From Comamonadaceae bacterium (lineage in GTDB: Bacteria > Pseudomonadota > Gammaproteobacteria > Burkholderiales > Burkholderiaceae_C), in NCBI GenBank assembly GCA_947455145.1, contig CANGME010000002.1:62001-126000 (forward strand): a stretch of DNA of 64,000 nucleotides, given 5' to 3'. The notes below the pieces were generated by a model. It ran no database searches and had not been told where the DNA came from. It saw only the letters and a list, made by a program, of their open reading frames with translations. Of the stretch, positions 27,614-37,424 are shown one piece after another. Position 1 is the first letter of the stretch. Each line of letters opens with the position of its first letter. A program made the translations under genes and the position numbers.

Positions 27614-28140
27614 TCATGCGCCAAGGGCAACAGTTACTTTTGCCCGCCAATCCACTTTTCATTTGGGGTAGTTTGTTTCTGGCATTCTCTTGGGCCCTGT
27701 TTCAAAACATTGGCTTGTGGGGACGTGCCCCATGGGTACCCGATGTGCTGGCTGTGACGCTTGTGTTTTGGGGTGTCCACCAGCCGCAACGCGTGGGTGT
27801 AGGGCTGGCATTTGTGTTTGGGCTATTGATCGATGTCCACCAAGGAAGTGTGCTAGGTCAAAACGCCTTGGCCTATACGGTGTTGAACTTCTTTGCAACC
27901 ACCATCCACCGTCGCCTTCTGTGGTTCCCTGTTCCATCACAAGCTCTGCATGTGTTGCCCTTGTTTTTTGTGGCCCATGCGGTAGAACTTTCAGTGCGCA
28001 TGATGGTTGGCGGCACTTTTCCAGGAATGGCTCTATTGTTGGCCCCGATGATCGAGTCGTTGCTGTGGCCGGTTGTCAGTGTGATCTTGCTGCTCCCCCA
28101 GAGGCGGGCCCCGGAGCAGGATGACCATCGTCCACTATGA
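27610..28140 (+). CDS. mreD: rod shape-determining protein MreD
   Basis: 176 residues, all-membrane with about five helices; opens MIMRQGQQLLLPANPLFIWGS and contains the FVFGLLIDVHQGSVLGQ segment typical of MreD. Translationally coupled at both ends: 4-base overlaps with mreC before and mrdA after. Confidence 0.93.
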   Translation: MIMRQGQQLLLPANPLFIWGSLFLAFSWALFQNIGLWGRAPWVPDVLAVTLVFWGVHQPQRVGVGLAFVFGLLIDVHQGSVLGQNALAYTVLNFFATTIHRRLLWFPVPSQALHVLPLFFVAHAVELSVRMMVGGTFPGMALLLAPMIESLLWPVVSVILLLPQRRAPEQDDHRPL

Positions 28141-30089
28141 CGGAATTCCGTAATATTCAAGCGGATTTGACGCGTTTTCGGTTGCGAATTCTGACAGTCA
28201 CCGCGCTAATGCTGATTTTATTTTTGGTTCTGGCAATCCGCTTGGTGTATTTGCAAGTGCTGCGCCATGACGACTTGAGCGAGCAAGCTGAAAACAACCG
28301 TACATCCATCGTGCCTGTGGTGCCGAATCGGGGGTTAATTCTGGACCGCAACGGTATTGTGTTGGCCACCAATTACTCAGCCTATACGCTGGAGATCACG
28401 CCTTCCAAGGTAATAGATGTAGAGCAGACAATAGAAGACCTCGCGCAGGTACTGGACATCACCTCCCGCGACAAGCGTCGCTACAAAAAACTGCGCGATG
28501 AAACAAAAGGCATTGAATCACTACCCATTCGCACCCGGTTGACCGACGAAGAAGTTGCCCGATTTGCAGCACAGCGCTACCGGTTTCCCGGCGTGGAGAT
28601 CAAGGCGAGATTATTTCGCCAGTACCCCGGCGGGGAGCTGGGCAGCCATCTCATTGGTTACATTGGCCGCATCAATCAGACCGAGAAAAAATCCCAAGAA
28701 GACTGGCCAGATGAGGAGCAGGCCAACTATCGAGGCACCGAATACATTGGAAAACTTGGCGTAGAGCAAAGCTTCGAGGCCCAATTGCATGGGCTTACTG
28801 GTGTCGAGCAAGTCGAAACGTCGGCTGGGGGCCGGGCCATGCGCAAGCTCGCCAGCAAGCCTTCAACACCCGGCAATACCGTTGTTTTGTCCATCGACAT
28901 CAAGCTGCAAAAAATGGTAGAGGACATGTTTGGTGACCGGCGTGGCGCCATGGTGGCACTTAACCCCAAAACCGGCGAGGTGTTGGCTTTTGTGAGCAAG
29001 CCTACGTTTGACCCGAATTTGTTTGTGGAAGGCATTGATGCCGACAGTTGGAAATCGCTTAATGAATCGATCGACAAGCCACTATTGAACCGGGCGCTGC
29101 GTGGCACCTACCCGCCGGGCTCCACCTATAAGCCGTTTATGGCGCTGGCCGCACTGGAAACCGGCAAGCGCACGCCCTCACAAAGCATCAGTGACCCCGG
29201 TTTTTTCATGTTTGGTGGTCATCGTTTTCGAGATGACAAGGAGGGCGGCCATGGCTCCGTCAACATGTACCGCTCAATTGTCCAGTCTTGCGACACCTAC
29301 TATTACACTTTGGCCAACGACATGGGCGTGGACCTTATCCATGATCAATTGCAGCGTTTTGGCTTTGGCGAATTGACAGGCATTGATATCCATGGCGAAG
29401 TTCGTGGCCTGTTGCCATCCACTAACTGGAAGCGCCGAGCCTACAAACGCCCAGAGCAGCAGAAGTGGTACGCCGGCGAGACCATTTCTTTGGGCATCGG
29501 TCAAGGCTACAACCACTTCACCATGCTGCAACTGGCATCAGCCGTTGGTACGCTGGCCAACCAGGGCATCAAAATGAAACCGCATTTGGTCAAAGAAGTG
29601 GTGGATATCATCACCCATGCGCCCGTCATCACCGATCATATGGAAGTCGGTCCAGCCATAGCAAAACCCGCTAATCTGGCTGTAATTTTGGATGCGATGG
29701 TGGGCGTCAACCTGGAAGGCACATCGGCGACGGCCTTTAAAGGTGCGGCCTACACCAGTGGTGGAAAAACAGGCACAGCGCAGGTGATTCAAATCAAAGC
29801 CAACGAAAAATACGAGGCTTCAAAAATAAACGAGCGTTTTCGTGATCACGCATTGTTCACCGCCTTTGCCCCAGCAGAAGACCCCAAAATTGTGCTCGCA
29901 ATGGTCGTGGAAAACGCCGGCTTTGGCGCTCAAAGCGCCGCCCCAATGGCAAGACGGGTGTTTGACTTCTGGCTGCAGGGACAGTACCCGAATGATGAAG
30001 ACATGGCTGCCGTCAAGTTGGGCAAGGCAGGCGCACCGATTGGGAAGCCTAGGTTAGCGGCAGAGATGCCCTGGCCGCCTGTACGCTAA
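28137..30089 (+). CDS. mrdA: penicillin-binding protein 2 (elongasome transpeptidase)
   Basis: 650 residues. An N-terminal membrane helix (about 20-42), the PBP dimerisation/pedestal domain (PNRGLILDRNG, YPGGELGSHLIGYIGRI) and the transpeptidase domain with STYK at 329-332 (acylated Ser329), SCD at 384-386 and KTG at 544-546. Known role: class B PBP making lateral-wall cross-links with RodA. Usually rodA follows, but here the next gene is an unrelated minus-strand Bug protein, so rodA must lie elsewhere. Confidence 0.97.
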   Translation: MTEFRNIQADLTRFRLRILTVTALMLILFLVLAIRLVYLQVLRHDDLSEQAENNRTSIVPVVPNRGLILDRNGIVLATNYSAYTLEITPSKVIDVEQTIEDLAQVLDITSRDKRRYKKLRDETKGIESLPIRTRLTDEEVARFAAQRYRFPGVEIKARLFRQYPGGELGSHLIGYIGRINQTEKKSQEDWPDEEQANYRGTEYIGKLGVEQSFEAQLHGLTGVEQVETSAGGRAMRKLASKPSTPGNTVVLSIDIKLQKMVEDMFGDRRGAMVALNPKTGEVLAFVSKPTFDPNLFVEGIDADSWKSLNESIDKPLLNRALRGTYPPGSTYKPFMALAALETGKRTPSQSISDPGFFMFGGHRFRDDKEGGHGSVNMYRSIVQSCDTYYYTLANDMGVDLIHDQLQRFGFGELTGIDIHGEVRGLLPSTNWKRRAYKRPEQQKWYAGETISLGIGQGYNHFTMLQLASAVGTLANQGIKMKPHLVKEVVDIITHAPVITDHMEVGPAIAKPANLAVILDAMVGVNLEGTSATAFKGAAYTSGGKTGTAQVIQIKANEKYEASKINERFRDHALFTAFAPAEDPKIVLAMVVENAGFGAQSAAPMARRVFDFWLQGQYPNDEDMAAVKLGKAGAPIGKPRLAAEMPWPPVR

Positions 30090-30187
30090 CTCACCACACT
30101 CAAGGCAGTCCATTCAAGCTGCGCACCACGTCATAGCCGTTCGCATTTATGGTGTGATATTCAAAGTTGCGTCTTCAGCAGTAAAAG

Positions 30188-31162
30188 TCACTCGACTTTC
30201 GCTCCTGTACTTTTAACAACCTTGGCCCAGCGCGCGATTTCGCTGGTGATGTAGGTTGCGGTTTCTGCGGGCGTTCCTCCAACAGTCTGCAAGCCACCTT
30301 TATCAAACTTCGCTTTGAACTCTGGCATATCCAGAATTTGGTTAACCGCACTGTTCATTTTTTCGATTATTCCAGCAGGGGTGCCCGCAGGCGCAAAAAT
30401 GGTGCTCCACGTGTAGTCATTGATGTCTGGATAGCCCAACTCGGCAAAGGTTGGAACTTCAGGCAGACTGGCTAGCCTCTTCTCGCTGGAGATTCCCAAT
30501 ATCTTTACCTTGCCTTGCTTGTAAAACTGGTAAACACCATACGCCGCAGTGCAGCCGACTGGTGTTTCACCACTGACAACTGCCAACGAGGCTGGCCCTG
30601 CGCCTTTGTAGGGGATGTGAACGATGTCAGATTTCCAAAAGACGCGGAAAATGTTTTCGCAAGTTAAGTGCGGCGTCGTACCACTCCCCGGCGAGGCAAA
30701 CGATGCTTTGCCATTAGCTGCATACACCTTCAACTCCGCCAAGCTGTTCGCCGGTACTTTTTCATTGACCGAGATGACATTAGGCTGTGTGGACACTACG
30801 ACCACCGGCGTGAAGTCTTTGTCTGGGTTGTAGCCCGCCTTTGCGCCATACAGACTGGGGTTGACTGCATAGGCAGAAGACGTGACTAAAAACGTGTATC
30901 CATCAGGCGCGGCTGTGGTGACTGATTGCGCTCCCAAATTTCCCCCAGCACCTGCTTTGTTCTCCACAAAAACAGGTTGTTTCAAGATCTCGCCCAGCTT
31001 CTCGGTAATCATGCGAATGCTGCTGTCGGTCGGTCCGCCGGGGGGGAATGAGACGACCATCTTGATCGGCTTGCTAGGGTAGTCCTTAGGCGCCTGCGCG
31101 TGAGCAGCCGCCGTAACGGCGACCAGCAGCAGTGTTGCAGTTAACTTGAGAGAAAAAAACAT
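30188..31162 (-). CDS. Bug/TctC family periplasmic solute-binding protein
   Basis: 324 residues; ATG 31162 with AGGAG upstream. A signal peptide (TAAAHAQA) is followed by KDYPSKPIKMVVSFPPGGPTD and the VENKAGAGGNLGAQSV block of the family. It lies 109 bases downstream of the TauE-like permease gene on the same strand and could share its transcript. No TctAB genes are adjacent. Likely carboxylate ligand; identity unknown. Confidence 0.9.
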   Translation of the reverse strand: MFFSLKLTATLLLVAVTAAAHAQAPKDYPSKPIKMVVSFPPGGPTDSSIRMITEKLGEILKQPVFVENKAGAGGNLGAQSVTTAAPDGYTFLVTSSAYAVNPSLYGAKAGYNPDKDFTPVVVVSTQPNVISVNEKVPANSLAELKVYAANGKASFASPGSGTTPHLTCENIFRVFWKSDIVHIPYKGAGPASLAVVSGETPVGCTAAYGVYQFYKQGKVKILGISSEKRLASLPEVPTFAELGYPDINDYTWSTIFAPAGTPAGIIEKMNSAVNQILDMPEFKAKFDKGGLQTVGGTPAETATYITSEIARWAKVVKSTGAKVE

Positions 31163-31271
31163 GTCATCTCCTAATCGGTTAAGAACAGAGCTAGGCTGTG
31201 CTTCAGTCTGTCCGGCAAAGTTGCAATTTTTAAGGGTGACCCCATCATAGCGAAGTCCTTAAGATTCAAGC

Positions 31272-32030
31272 TCACAGATGCAATGCATCGAAGCCGGTCT
31301 TCAAAATCAGTGCGCTCACCACGCCAATGAATACCAGTCGAACAAAACCTGCGCCGTATTTAAGCGCCAGTCGCGTTCCCAATAAGCTGCCAACAATATT
31401 GGCTAGAGCAAGGCCAAGGGCCATGTGCCACCAGACGTGACCCTTTAAAGCCAGCAAGATCAGAGCGGCGAAGTTGCTGCTGAGGTTCAGCAACTTGGTA
31501 CACGCGGTGGCGTTCAAGAAATCATAGCCCATCCAGCGCACCAGCAGAAAGACAAAAAAGCTGCCAGCGCCAGGTCCAAAAAACCCGTCATAAGTGCCTA
31601 ACACCAAAGCAATAAGTGAGGCGACGACCACCTCCTTGCGCCCATCAAAGCGCGGCACGTGCGTGCGACCCAGTTCTTTTTTAGCCAAGGTGTAGAGCAA
31701 CAAAGCCACTAGGACAACCGGCAAAAATTGCCGCAATACTTGAGGTGAAGCAAGCGTTAGCAACCACGCCCCAGTGAAAGAGCCCAGCGCGCTCGCCAGC
31801 ATGGCTGGCCACAGCATAGGCCACGGCAGCTTCACCCGGCGGCTGTATTGTGCAGCGGCAAACAGCGTGCCCCAGACGGAAGCCGACTTGTTGGTTCCCA
31901 GCAAGGTCGCAGCGTGCGCTCCCGGGTAAGCGGCAAAAAGGGCCGGCACCAGAATTAAACCACCGCCGCCAACAATCGAATCAATAAATCCAGCTAATGC
32001 GGAGGCCAACGTAACCAGAATCAGTTCCAT
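31272..32030 (-). CDS. TauE/SafE family (TSUP) membrane permease
   Basis: 252 residues with about eight hydrophobic segments in two homologous halves. Typical TSUP features: GFIDSIVGGGGLILVPAL near the N-terminus and LVLGTYDGFFGPGAGSF in the middle. Known: the family exports or imports sulfite, sulfoacetate and other organosulfur or carboxylate anions. The substrate is not deducible. Upstream on the same strand is a hairpin with a T-rich tail (32060-32094), either the end of a small RNA or an attenuator in front of this gene. Confidence 0.88.
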   Translation of the reverse strand: MELILVTLASALAGFIDSIVGGGGLILVPALFAAYPGAHAATLLGTNKSASVWGTLFAAAQYSRRVKLPWPMLWPAMLASALGSFTGAWLLTLASPQVLRQFLPVVLVALLLYTLAKKELGRTHVPRFDGRKEVVVASLIALVLGTYDGFFGPGAGSFFVFLLVRWMGYDFLNATACTKLLNLSSNFAALILLALKGHVWWHMALGLALANIVGSLLGTRLALKYGAGFVRLVFIGVVSALILKTGFDALHL

Positions 32031-32059
32031 GAAGGTAGCCTTGGCATGAGAGTAGAGAG

Positions 32060-32094
32060 ATCAAAATAAAAGGCACCGGGTTCGCCGGTGCCTT
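32060..32094 (-). terminator. intrinsic terminator or attenuator before the tauE-like gene
   Basis: AAGGCACCGG (32070-32079) and CCGGTGCCTT (32085-32094) form a perfect 10-bp stem with a 5-base loop. On the minus strand the stem is followed by TTTATTTTGA, a good U tract. It stands 30-65 bases upstream of the tauE-like start codon, with no protein gene on that strand immediately before it. Confidence 0.75.
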
Positions 32095-33549
<1,455 letters not shown>

Positions 33550-33566
33550 CCATACGGTACTGTGAA

Positions 33567-34481
33567 TCACTTCAGCCGCTTAATAAGGCTAGACGTGTCC
33601 CATCGCTGGCCGCCCAACTCTTGCACGTCGGCGTAGAACTGGTCAAGCAGGGCAGTCACAGGTAAGCGTGCACCGTTACGACGGGCCTCGTCCAGCAATA
33701 AACCCAAATCTTTACGCATCCAGTCCACAGCAAAGCCAAAGTCGAACTGATCGGCCACCATGGTCTTGCCCCGGTTCTCCATCTGCCAGCTTTGCGCCGC
33801 GCCTTTGCTGATGACATCCAGCACCTGGTTCATGTCCAGCCCTGCCTTCTGGCCAAAAGCAATGCCTTCAGCCAGCCCTTGAATGACGCCGGCCACACAA
33901 ATCTGATTCACCATTTTGGCCAATTGCCCCGCACCGCTGTCACCCACGCGGGTGACAGCGCGCGAGAAGGCCATGCTGACCGGGTAGGCTGCCGCAAAAG
34001 CCGCTTTATCTCCACCGCACATGACCGTAAGTGCGCCGTTCTGGGCTCCCGCCTGACCGCCTGAGACCGGCGCGTCAATGAAGTGCAACCCCCGGGTTTG
34101 AGCGTCAGCGAAGAGCTCACGCGCTACTTGTGCTGAAGCGGTGGTGTGATCGACAAAAATAGCGCCTGGTTTCATACCTGCAAAAGCGCCATCTGCGCCT
34201 AGCGTGATGCTGCGCAAATCGTCGTCATTGCCCACACAGGCAAAAACGAGGTCAGCATCTTGCGCCGCAAGCCGGGGTGCTATCGCGTGCTGTGGGGCTG
34301 CTGTCCGCGCGAACTCGTCGCACCAAGCGAGGGCCTTGACGGGTGTGCGGTTGTATACCGTGACCTTATGCCCGGCCAGCGCCAAGTGCCCGGCCATGGG
34401 GTAGCCCATGACGCCAAGACCCAGAAAGGCGACTTTGCACGAGGGTGTGGTTTCGTAAGTTTTCAAGTGAATATTGGCCAT
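33567..34481 (-). CDS. NAD(P)-dependent beta-hydroxyacid dehydrogenase (3-hydroxyisobutyrate type)
   Basis: 304 residues from ATG 34481; a TTG at 34502 overlapping the pilU stop is the alternative. Rossmann motif VAFLGLGVMGYPMAGHLALAGH, the FVDHTTAS segment, the substrate signature FIDAPVSGGQAGAQNG, and the catalytic Lys in GQLAKMVNQICVAG. Known family reactions: 3-hydroxyisobutyrate, tartronate semialdehyde or related oxidations. It lies 17 bases downstream of pilU but is probably not functionally linked to pili. Confidence 0.9.
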   Translation of the reverse strand: MANIHLKTYETTPSCKVAFLGLGVMGYPMAGHLALAGHKVTVYNRTPVKALAWCDEFARTAAPQHAIAPRLAAQDADLVFACVGNDDDLRSITLGADGAFAGMKPGAIFVDHTTASAQVARELFADAQTRGLHFIDAPVSGGQAGAQNGALTVMCGGDKAAFAAAYPVSMAFSRAVTRVGDSGAGQLAKMVNQICVAGVIQGLAEGIAFGQKAGLDMNQVLDVISKGAAQSWQMENRGKTMVADQFDFGFAVDWMRKDLGLLLDEARRNGARLPVTALLDQFYADVQELGGQRWDTSSLIKRLK

Positions 34482-34498
34482 GGTTTCAAAGATAAAGT

Positions 34499-35635
34499 TC
34501 AAACGATCAGCATGTTTTCGGTACCCGCGCTCAGATCAGGCGCACGACCTCGCACGCTGTTGAGCTTGATTTGCAAACGCAAATCATTCACCGAGTCGGC
34601 GTTGCGCAAGGCGTCTTCGTAGGTAATAAGGTTGCCTTCAAAGGCGTCAAAGAGGGCTTGATCAAACGTCTGCATACCCATGCCCCGGCTTTTTTTCATG
34701 ATCTCTTTGATCTCGGTCACATCACCCTTAAAGATCAGATCAGAGATCAGCGGCGAGTTGAGCATGATCTCAACCACTGCTGCCCGGCCTTTACTATCTT
34801 GCCGAGGGATCAGCCTCTGTGACACCAGCGCCCTCAGGTTGAGCGAGAGATCCATCAACAACTGCGTTCTCCGCTCTTCGGGGAAAAAGTTGATGATGCG
34901 ATCTAGCGCTTGGTTGGAGCTGTTGGCGTGCAGCGTGGCTAAACACAAGTGACCCGTCTCGGCAAAGGCCACGGCGTGCTCCATGGTTTCGCGGTCGCGA
35001 ATCTCTCCCATCAAAATCACATCTGGCGCTTGGCGCAGGGTGTTCTTCAGGGCGATATCCCAGTTATCGGTGTCCAGGCCCACCTCGCGTTGCGTGATGA
35101 CGCAGTTCTTGTGGGCATGGACAAACTCCACGGGGTCTTCAATGGTGATGATGTGACCATAGGAGTTTTCATTGCGCCAGTCCACCAAAGCCGCTAGCGT
35201 GGTGGATTTACCTGAGCCAGTCGCACCCACCAAAATGCACAAGCCACGCTTGGCCATGACCACGTCTTTGAGCACCTGCGGCATGCCCAACGAGTCTATG
35301 GTCGGTAAGACCGTCGGAATGACCCTTAACACCATGCCCACTTTGCCCTGTTGTACAAAAGCATTGACCCGAAAGCGGCCAATTTGAGGAGGCGCGATGG
35401 CGAAGTTGCACTCCTTGGTCCGCTCAAACTCGGCCACCTGCTTGTCGTTCATGATGGAACGCGTCAATGCCAGTGTGTGCGCCGCAGACAAGGGTTGAGG
35501 AGAGACCTTGGTAACCTTGCCATCGACCTTGATAGCCGGTGGGAAGTCGCTGGTGATAAATAAATCGCTCCCACTTCGGCTGATCAGCAACTTAAGCAGG
35601 TCATTGATAAATTTCGTGGCTACATCGCGTTCCAT
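34499..35635 (-). CDS. pilU: type IV pilus retraction ATPase PilU
   Basis: 378 residues. PilT-like N-terminal PAS-like domain, Walker A GATGSGKST, Asp box and Walker B around VILMGEIRDRETMEHA, His box TGHLCLATLHANSS. Longer than PilT with the extended C-terminus after SRGMGMQTFDQALFDAFEG, as in PilU. Known role: accessory retraction motor working with PilT. Lies 6 bases after pilT. Confidence 0.95.
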   Translation of the reverse strand: MERDVATKFINDLLKLLISRSGSDLFITSDFPPAIKVDGKVTKVSPQPLSAAHTLALTRSIMNDKQVAEFERTKECNFAIAPPQIGRFRVNAFVQQGKVGMVLRVIPTVLPTIDSLGMPQVLKDVVMAKRGLCILVGATGSGKSTTLAALVDWRNENSYGHIITIEDPVEFVHAHKNCVITQREVGLDTDNWDIALKNTLRQAPDVILMGEIRDRETMEHAVAFAETGHLCLATLHANSSNQALDRIINFFPEERRTQLLMDLSLNLRALVSQRLIPRQDSKGRAAVVEIMLNSPLISDLIFKGDVTEIKEIMKKSRGMGMQTFDQALFDAFEGNLITYEDALRNADSVNDLRLQIKLNSVRGRAPDLSAGTENMLIV

Positions 35636-35641
35636 TGTGTT

Positions 35642-36685
35642 CTACCCTGGGAAATTTTCTGGGATTTTGGCTTTGCTGCGGGCTTCGGCTGGGGAAATGA
35701 GGTTGCGCCTAACCAGATCAGTCAGATTCTGATCCAGCGTTTGCATGCCCACGGCGTTTCCGGTCTGAATACTCGAGTACATCTGCGCCACTTTTGCCTC
35801 ACGAATCAGGTTGCGGATGGCGGGGGTACCCAGCATGATTTCGTGCGCGGCAATTCGACCCTGACCATCTTTGGTTTTGCACAAGGTTTGCGAAATCACT
35901 GCCTGCAGGGACTCCGACAACATCGCGCGCACCATTTCCTTTTCATCGGCGGGAAAGACGTCAATGATCCTGTCAATCGTTTTGGCCGCGCTCGATGTGT
36001 GCAGAGTACCGAATACGAGATGACCGGTCTCGGCCGCCGTCATGGCTAGGCGAATGGTCTCCAAGTCGCGCATCTCTCCCACCAAAATTGCGTCTGGATC
36101 TTCGCGCAAAGCTGACTTCAGCGCCGCAGCAAAACTCAAGGTGTGTGGGCCAACTTCGCGCTGGTTGATCAGGCATTTTTTGGACTCATGTACAAATTCA
36201 ATCGGATCCTCCACCGTGAGGATGTGACCAAACTCGTTCTCGTTGAGGTAATTCACCATGGCAGCCAGCGTAGTGGACTTGCCCGAACCAGTCGGCCCGG
36301 TGACCAGCACCATACCGCGTGGCTTCATGGCTAAATCGGCAAAAATCTTGGGCGCGTTGAGCTGCTCCAGCGACAAAATCTTACTGGGAATGGTTCGAAA
36401 CACCCCGCCCGCACCTCGGTTGTGGTTGAAGGCGTTGACTCGAAACCGTGCCAACCCGTCAATCTCAAACGAGAAGTCGATTTCAAGAAACTCCTCGAAG
36501 TGCTTTCGCTGGTTGTCGTTCATGATGTCGTACACCATGGCATGCACCTGCTTGTGGTCAAGTGCCTCCACGTTGATGCGACGCACGTCGCCATGTACGC
36601 GAATCATAGGTGGCAGACCAGCGGAAAGGTGAAGGTCAGAGGCTTTGTTTTTGACGCTGAAGGCCAGCAGTTGGGTGATGTCCAC
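35642..36685 (-). CDS. pilT: type IV pilus retraction ATPase PilT
   Basis: 347 residues from GTG 36685, supported by GAGGAA upstream. MDITQLLAFSVKNKASDLHLSAG start, Walker A GPTGSGKST, Walker B ILVGEMRDLETI, the PilT AIRNLIREAK motif near the C-terminus needed for retraction. Drives twitching motility and DNA uptake. First gene of pilT-pilU; divergent from the YggS-like gene with only 37 bases between starts. Confidence 0.96.
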   Translation of the reverse strand: MDITQLLAFSVKNKASDLHLSAGLPPMIRVHGDVRRINVEALDHKQVHAMVYDIMNDNQRKHFEEFLEIDFSFEIDGLARFRVNAFNHNRGAGGVFRTIPSKILSLEQLNAPKIFADLAMKPRGMVLVTGPTGSGKSTTLAAMVNYLNENEFGHILTVEDPIEFVHESKKCLINQREVGPHTLSFAAALKSALREDPDAILVGEMRDLETIRLAMTAAETGHLVFGTLHTSSAAKTIDRIIDVFPADEKEMVRAMLSESLQAVISQTLCKTKDGQGRIAAHEIMLGTPAIRNLIREAKVAQMYSSIQTGNAVGMQTLDQNLTDLVRRNLISPAEARSKAKIPENFPG

Positions 36686-36722
36686 AGATTCCTCACGGGT
36701 TGGTGTTTATTGCTGGACAATT

Positions 36723-37424
36723 ATGACCATGATTGCACCAAAGCTCCAAGCCGTTCGCGCCCGCATTGAAACCGCATGTCTGGCGGCAGGGCGTACGCCA
36801 GGTTCAGTCCAGTTACTTGCGGTTTCAAAAACCTTTGGTCCAGAGTCCGTTGCGACGGCATTCGCGGCGGGGCAGACGGCGTTTGGCGAGAACTACATCG
36901 CCGAGGCGGTGCTCAAAATCAAGGCGCTGGCGGCACTGCCGATAGAGTGGCATTGCATTGGCCCGATCCAGAGCAATAAGACTCGTTTGGTGGCCGAGCA
37001 CTTTGCCTGGGCTCAGACGGTGGATCGCCTCAAAATTGCCCAGCGACTGAACGAGCAGCGCCCAGTACACCTGCAGCCGCTACAGGTGTGCCTACAAGTC
37101 AATGTAGACGGTGGAGCGAACAAATCCGGCGTCGAGCCGGATGAGTTGCTGGGCTTGGCACTCAAAGTAGCCGCTCTGCCCCAATTGAAGTTACGGGGAA
37201 TGATGTGCATCCCTGAACCTGCTCCTGATTTCGCAGCTGCTTGCGCCCTATTTCAAAGGGCTAAAGACCTATTTGATGAATTAAATCGGGCGGGCTTGGC
37301 GCTAGACACCCTCTCCATGGGCATGAGTGCCGACCTAGAGGCCGCAGTGCACTCAGGCAGCACCATGGTGCGGGTAGGCACGGCGATTTTTGGGGGACGG
37401 ACTCTTGAGCCTGCGTCAGCTTAG
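36723..37424 (+). CDS. YggS family PLP-homeostasis protein
   Basis: 233 residues from ATG 36723 (ATG 36729 is equally possible). Single-domain PLP barrel like the N-terminal half of alanine racemase: PLP-binding Lys in LLAVSKTFGPE (residue 36), FGENYIAEA, WHCIGPIQSNKTR and the C-terminal SMGMSADLEAAVHSGSTMVRVGTAIFG. Known: binds PLP without known catalysis and buffers B6 pools. The divergent pairing with pilT is conserved in many proteobacteria. Confidence 0.94.
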   Translation: MTMIAPKLQAVRARIETACLAAGRTPGSVQLLAVSKTFGPESVATAFAAGQTAFGENYIAEAVLKIKALAALPIEWHCIGPIQSNKTRLVAEHFAWAQTVDRLKIAQRLNEQRPVHLQPLQVCLQVNVDGGANKSGVEPDELLGLALKVAALPQLKLRGMMCIPEPAPDFAAACALFQRAKDLFDELNRAGLALDTLSMGMSADLEAAVHSGSTMVRVGTAIFGGRTLEPASA

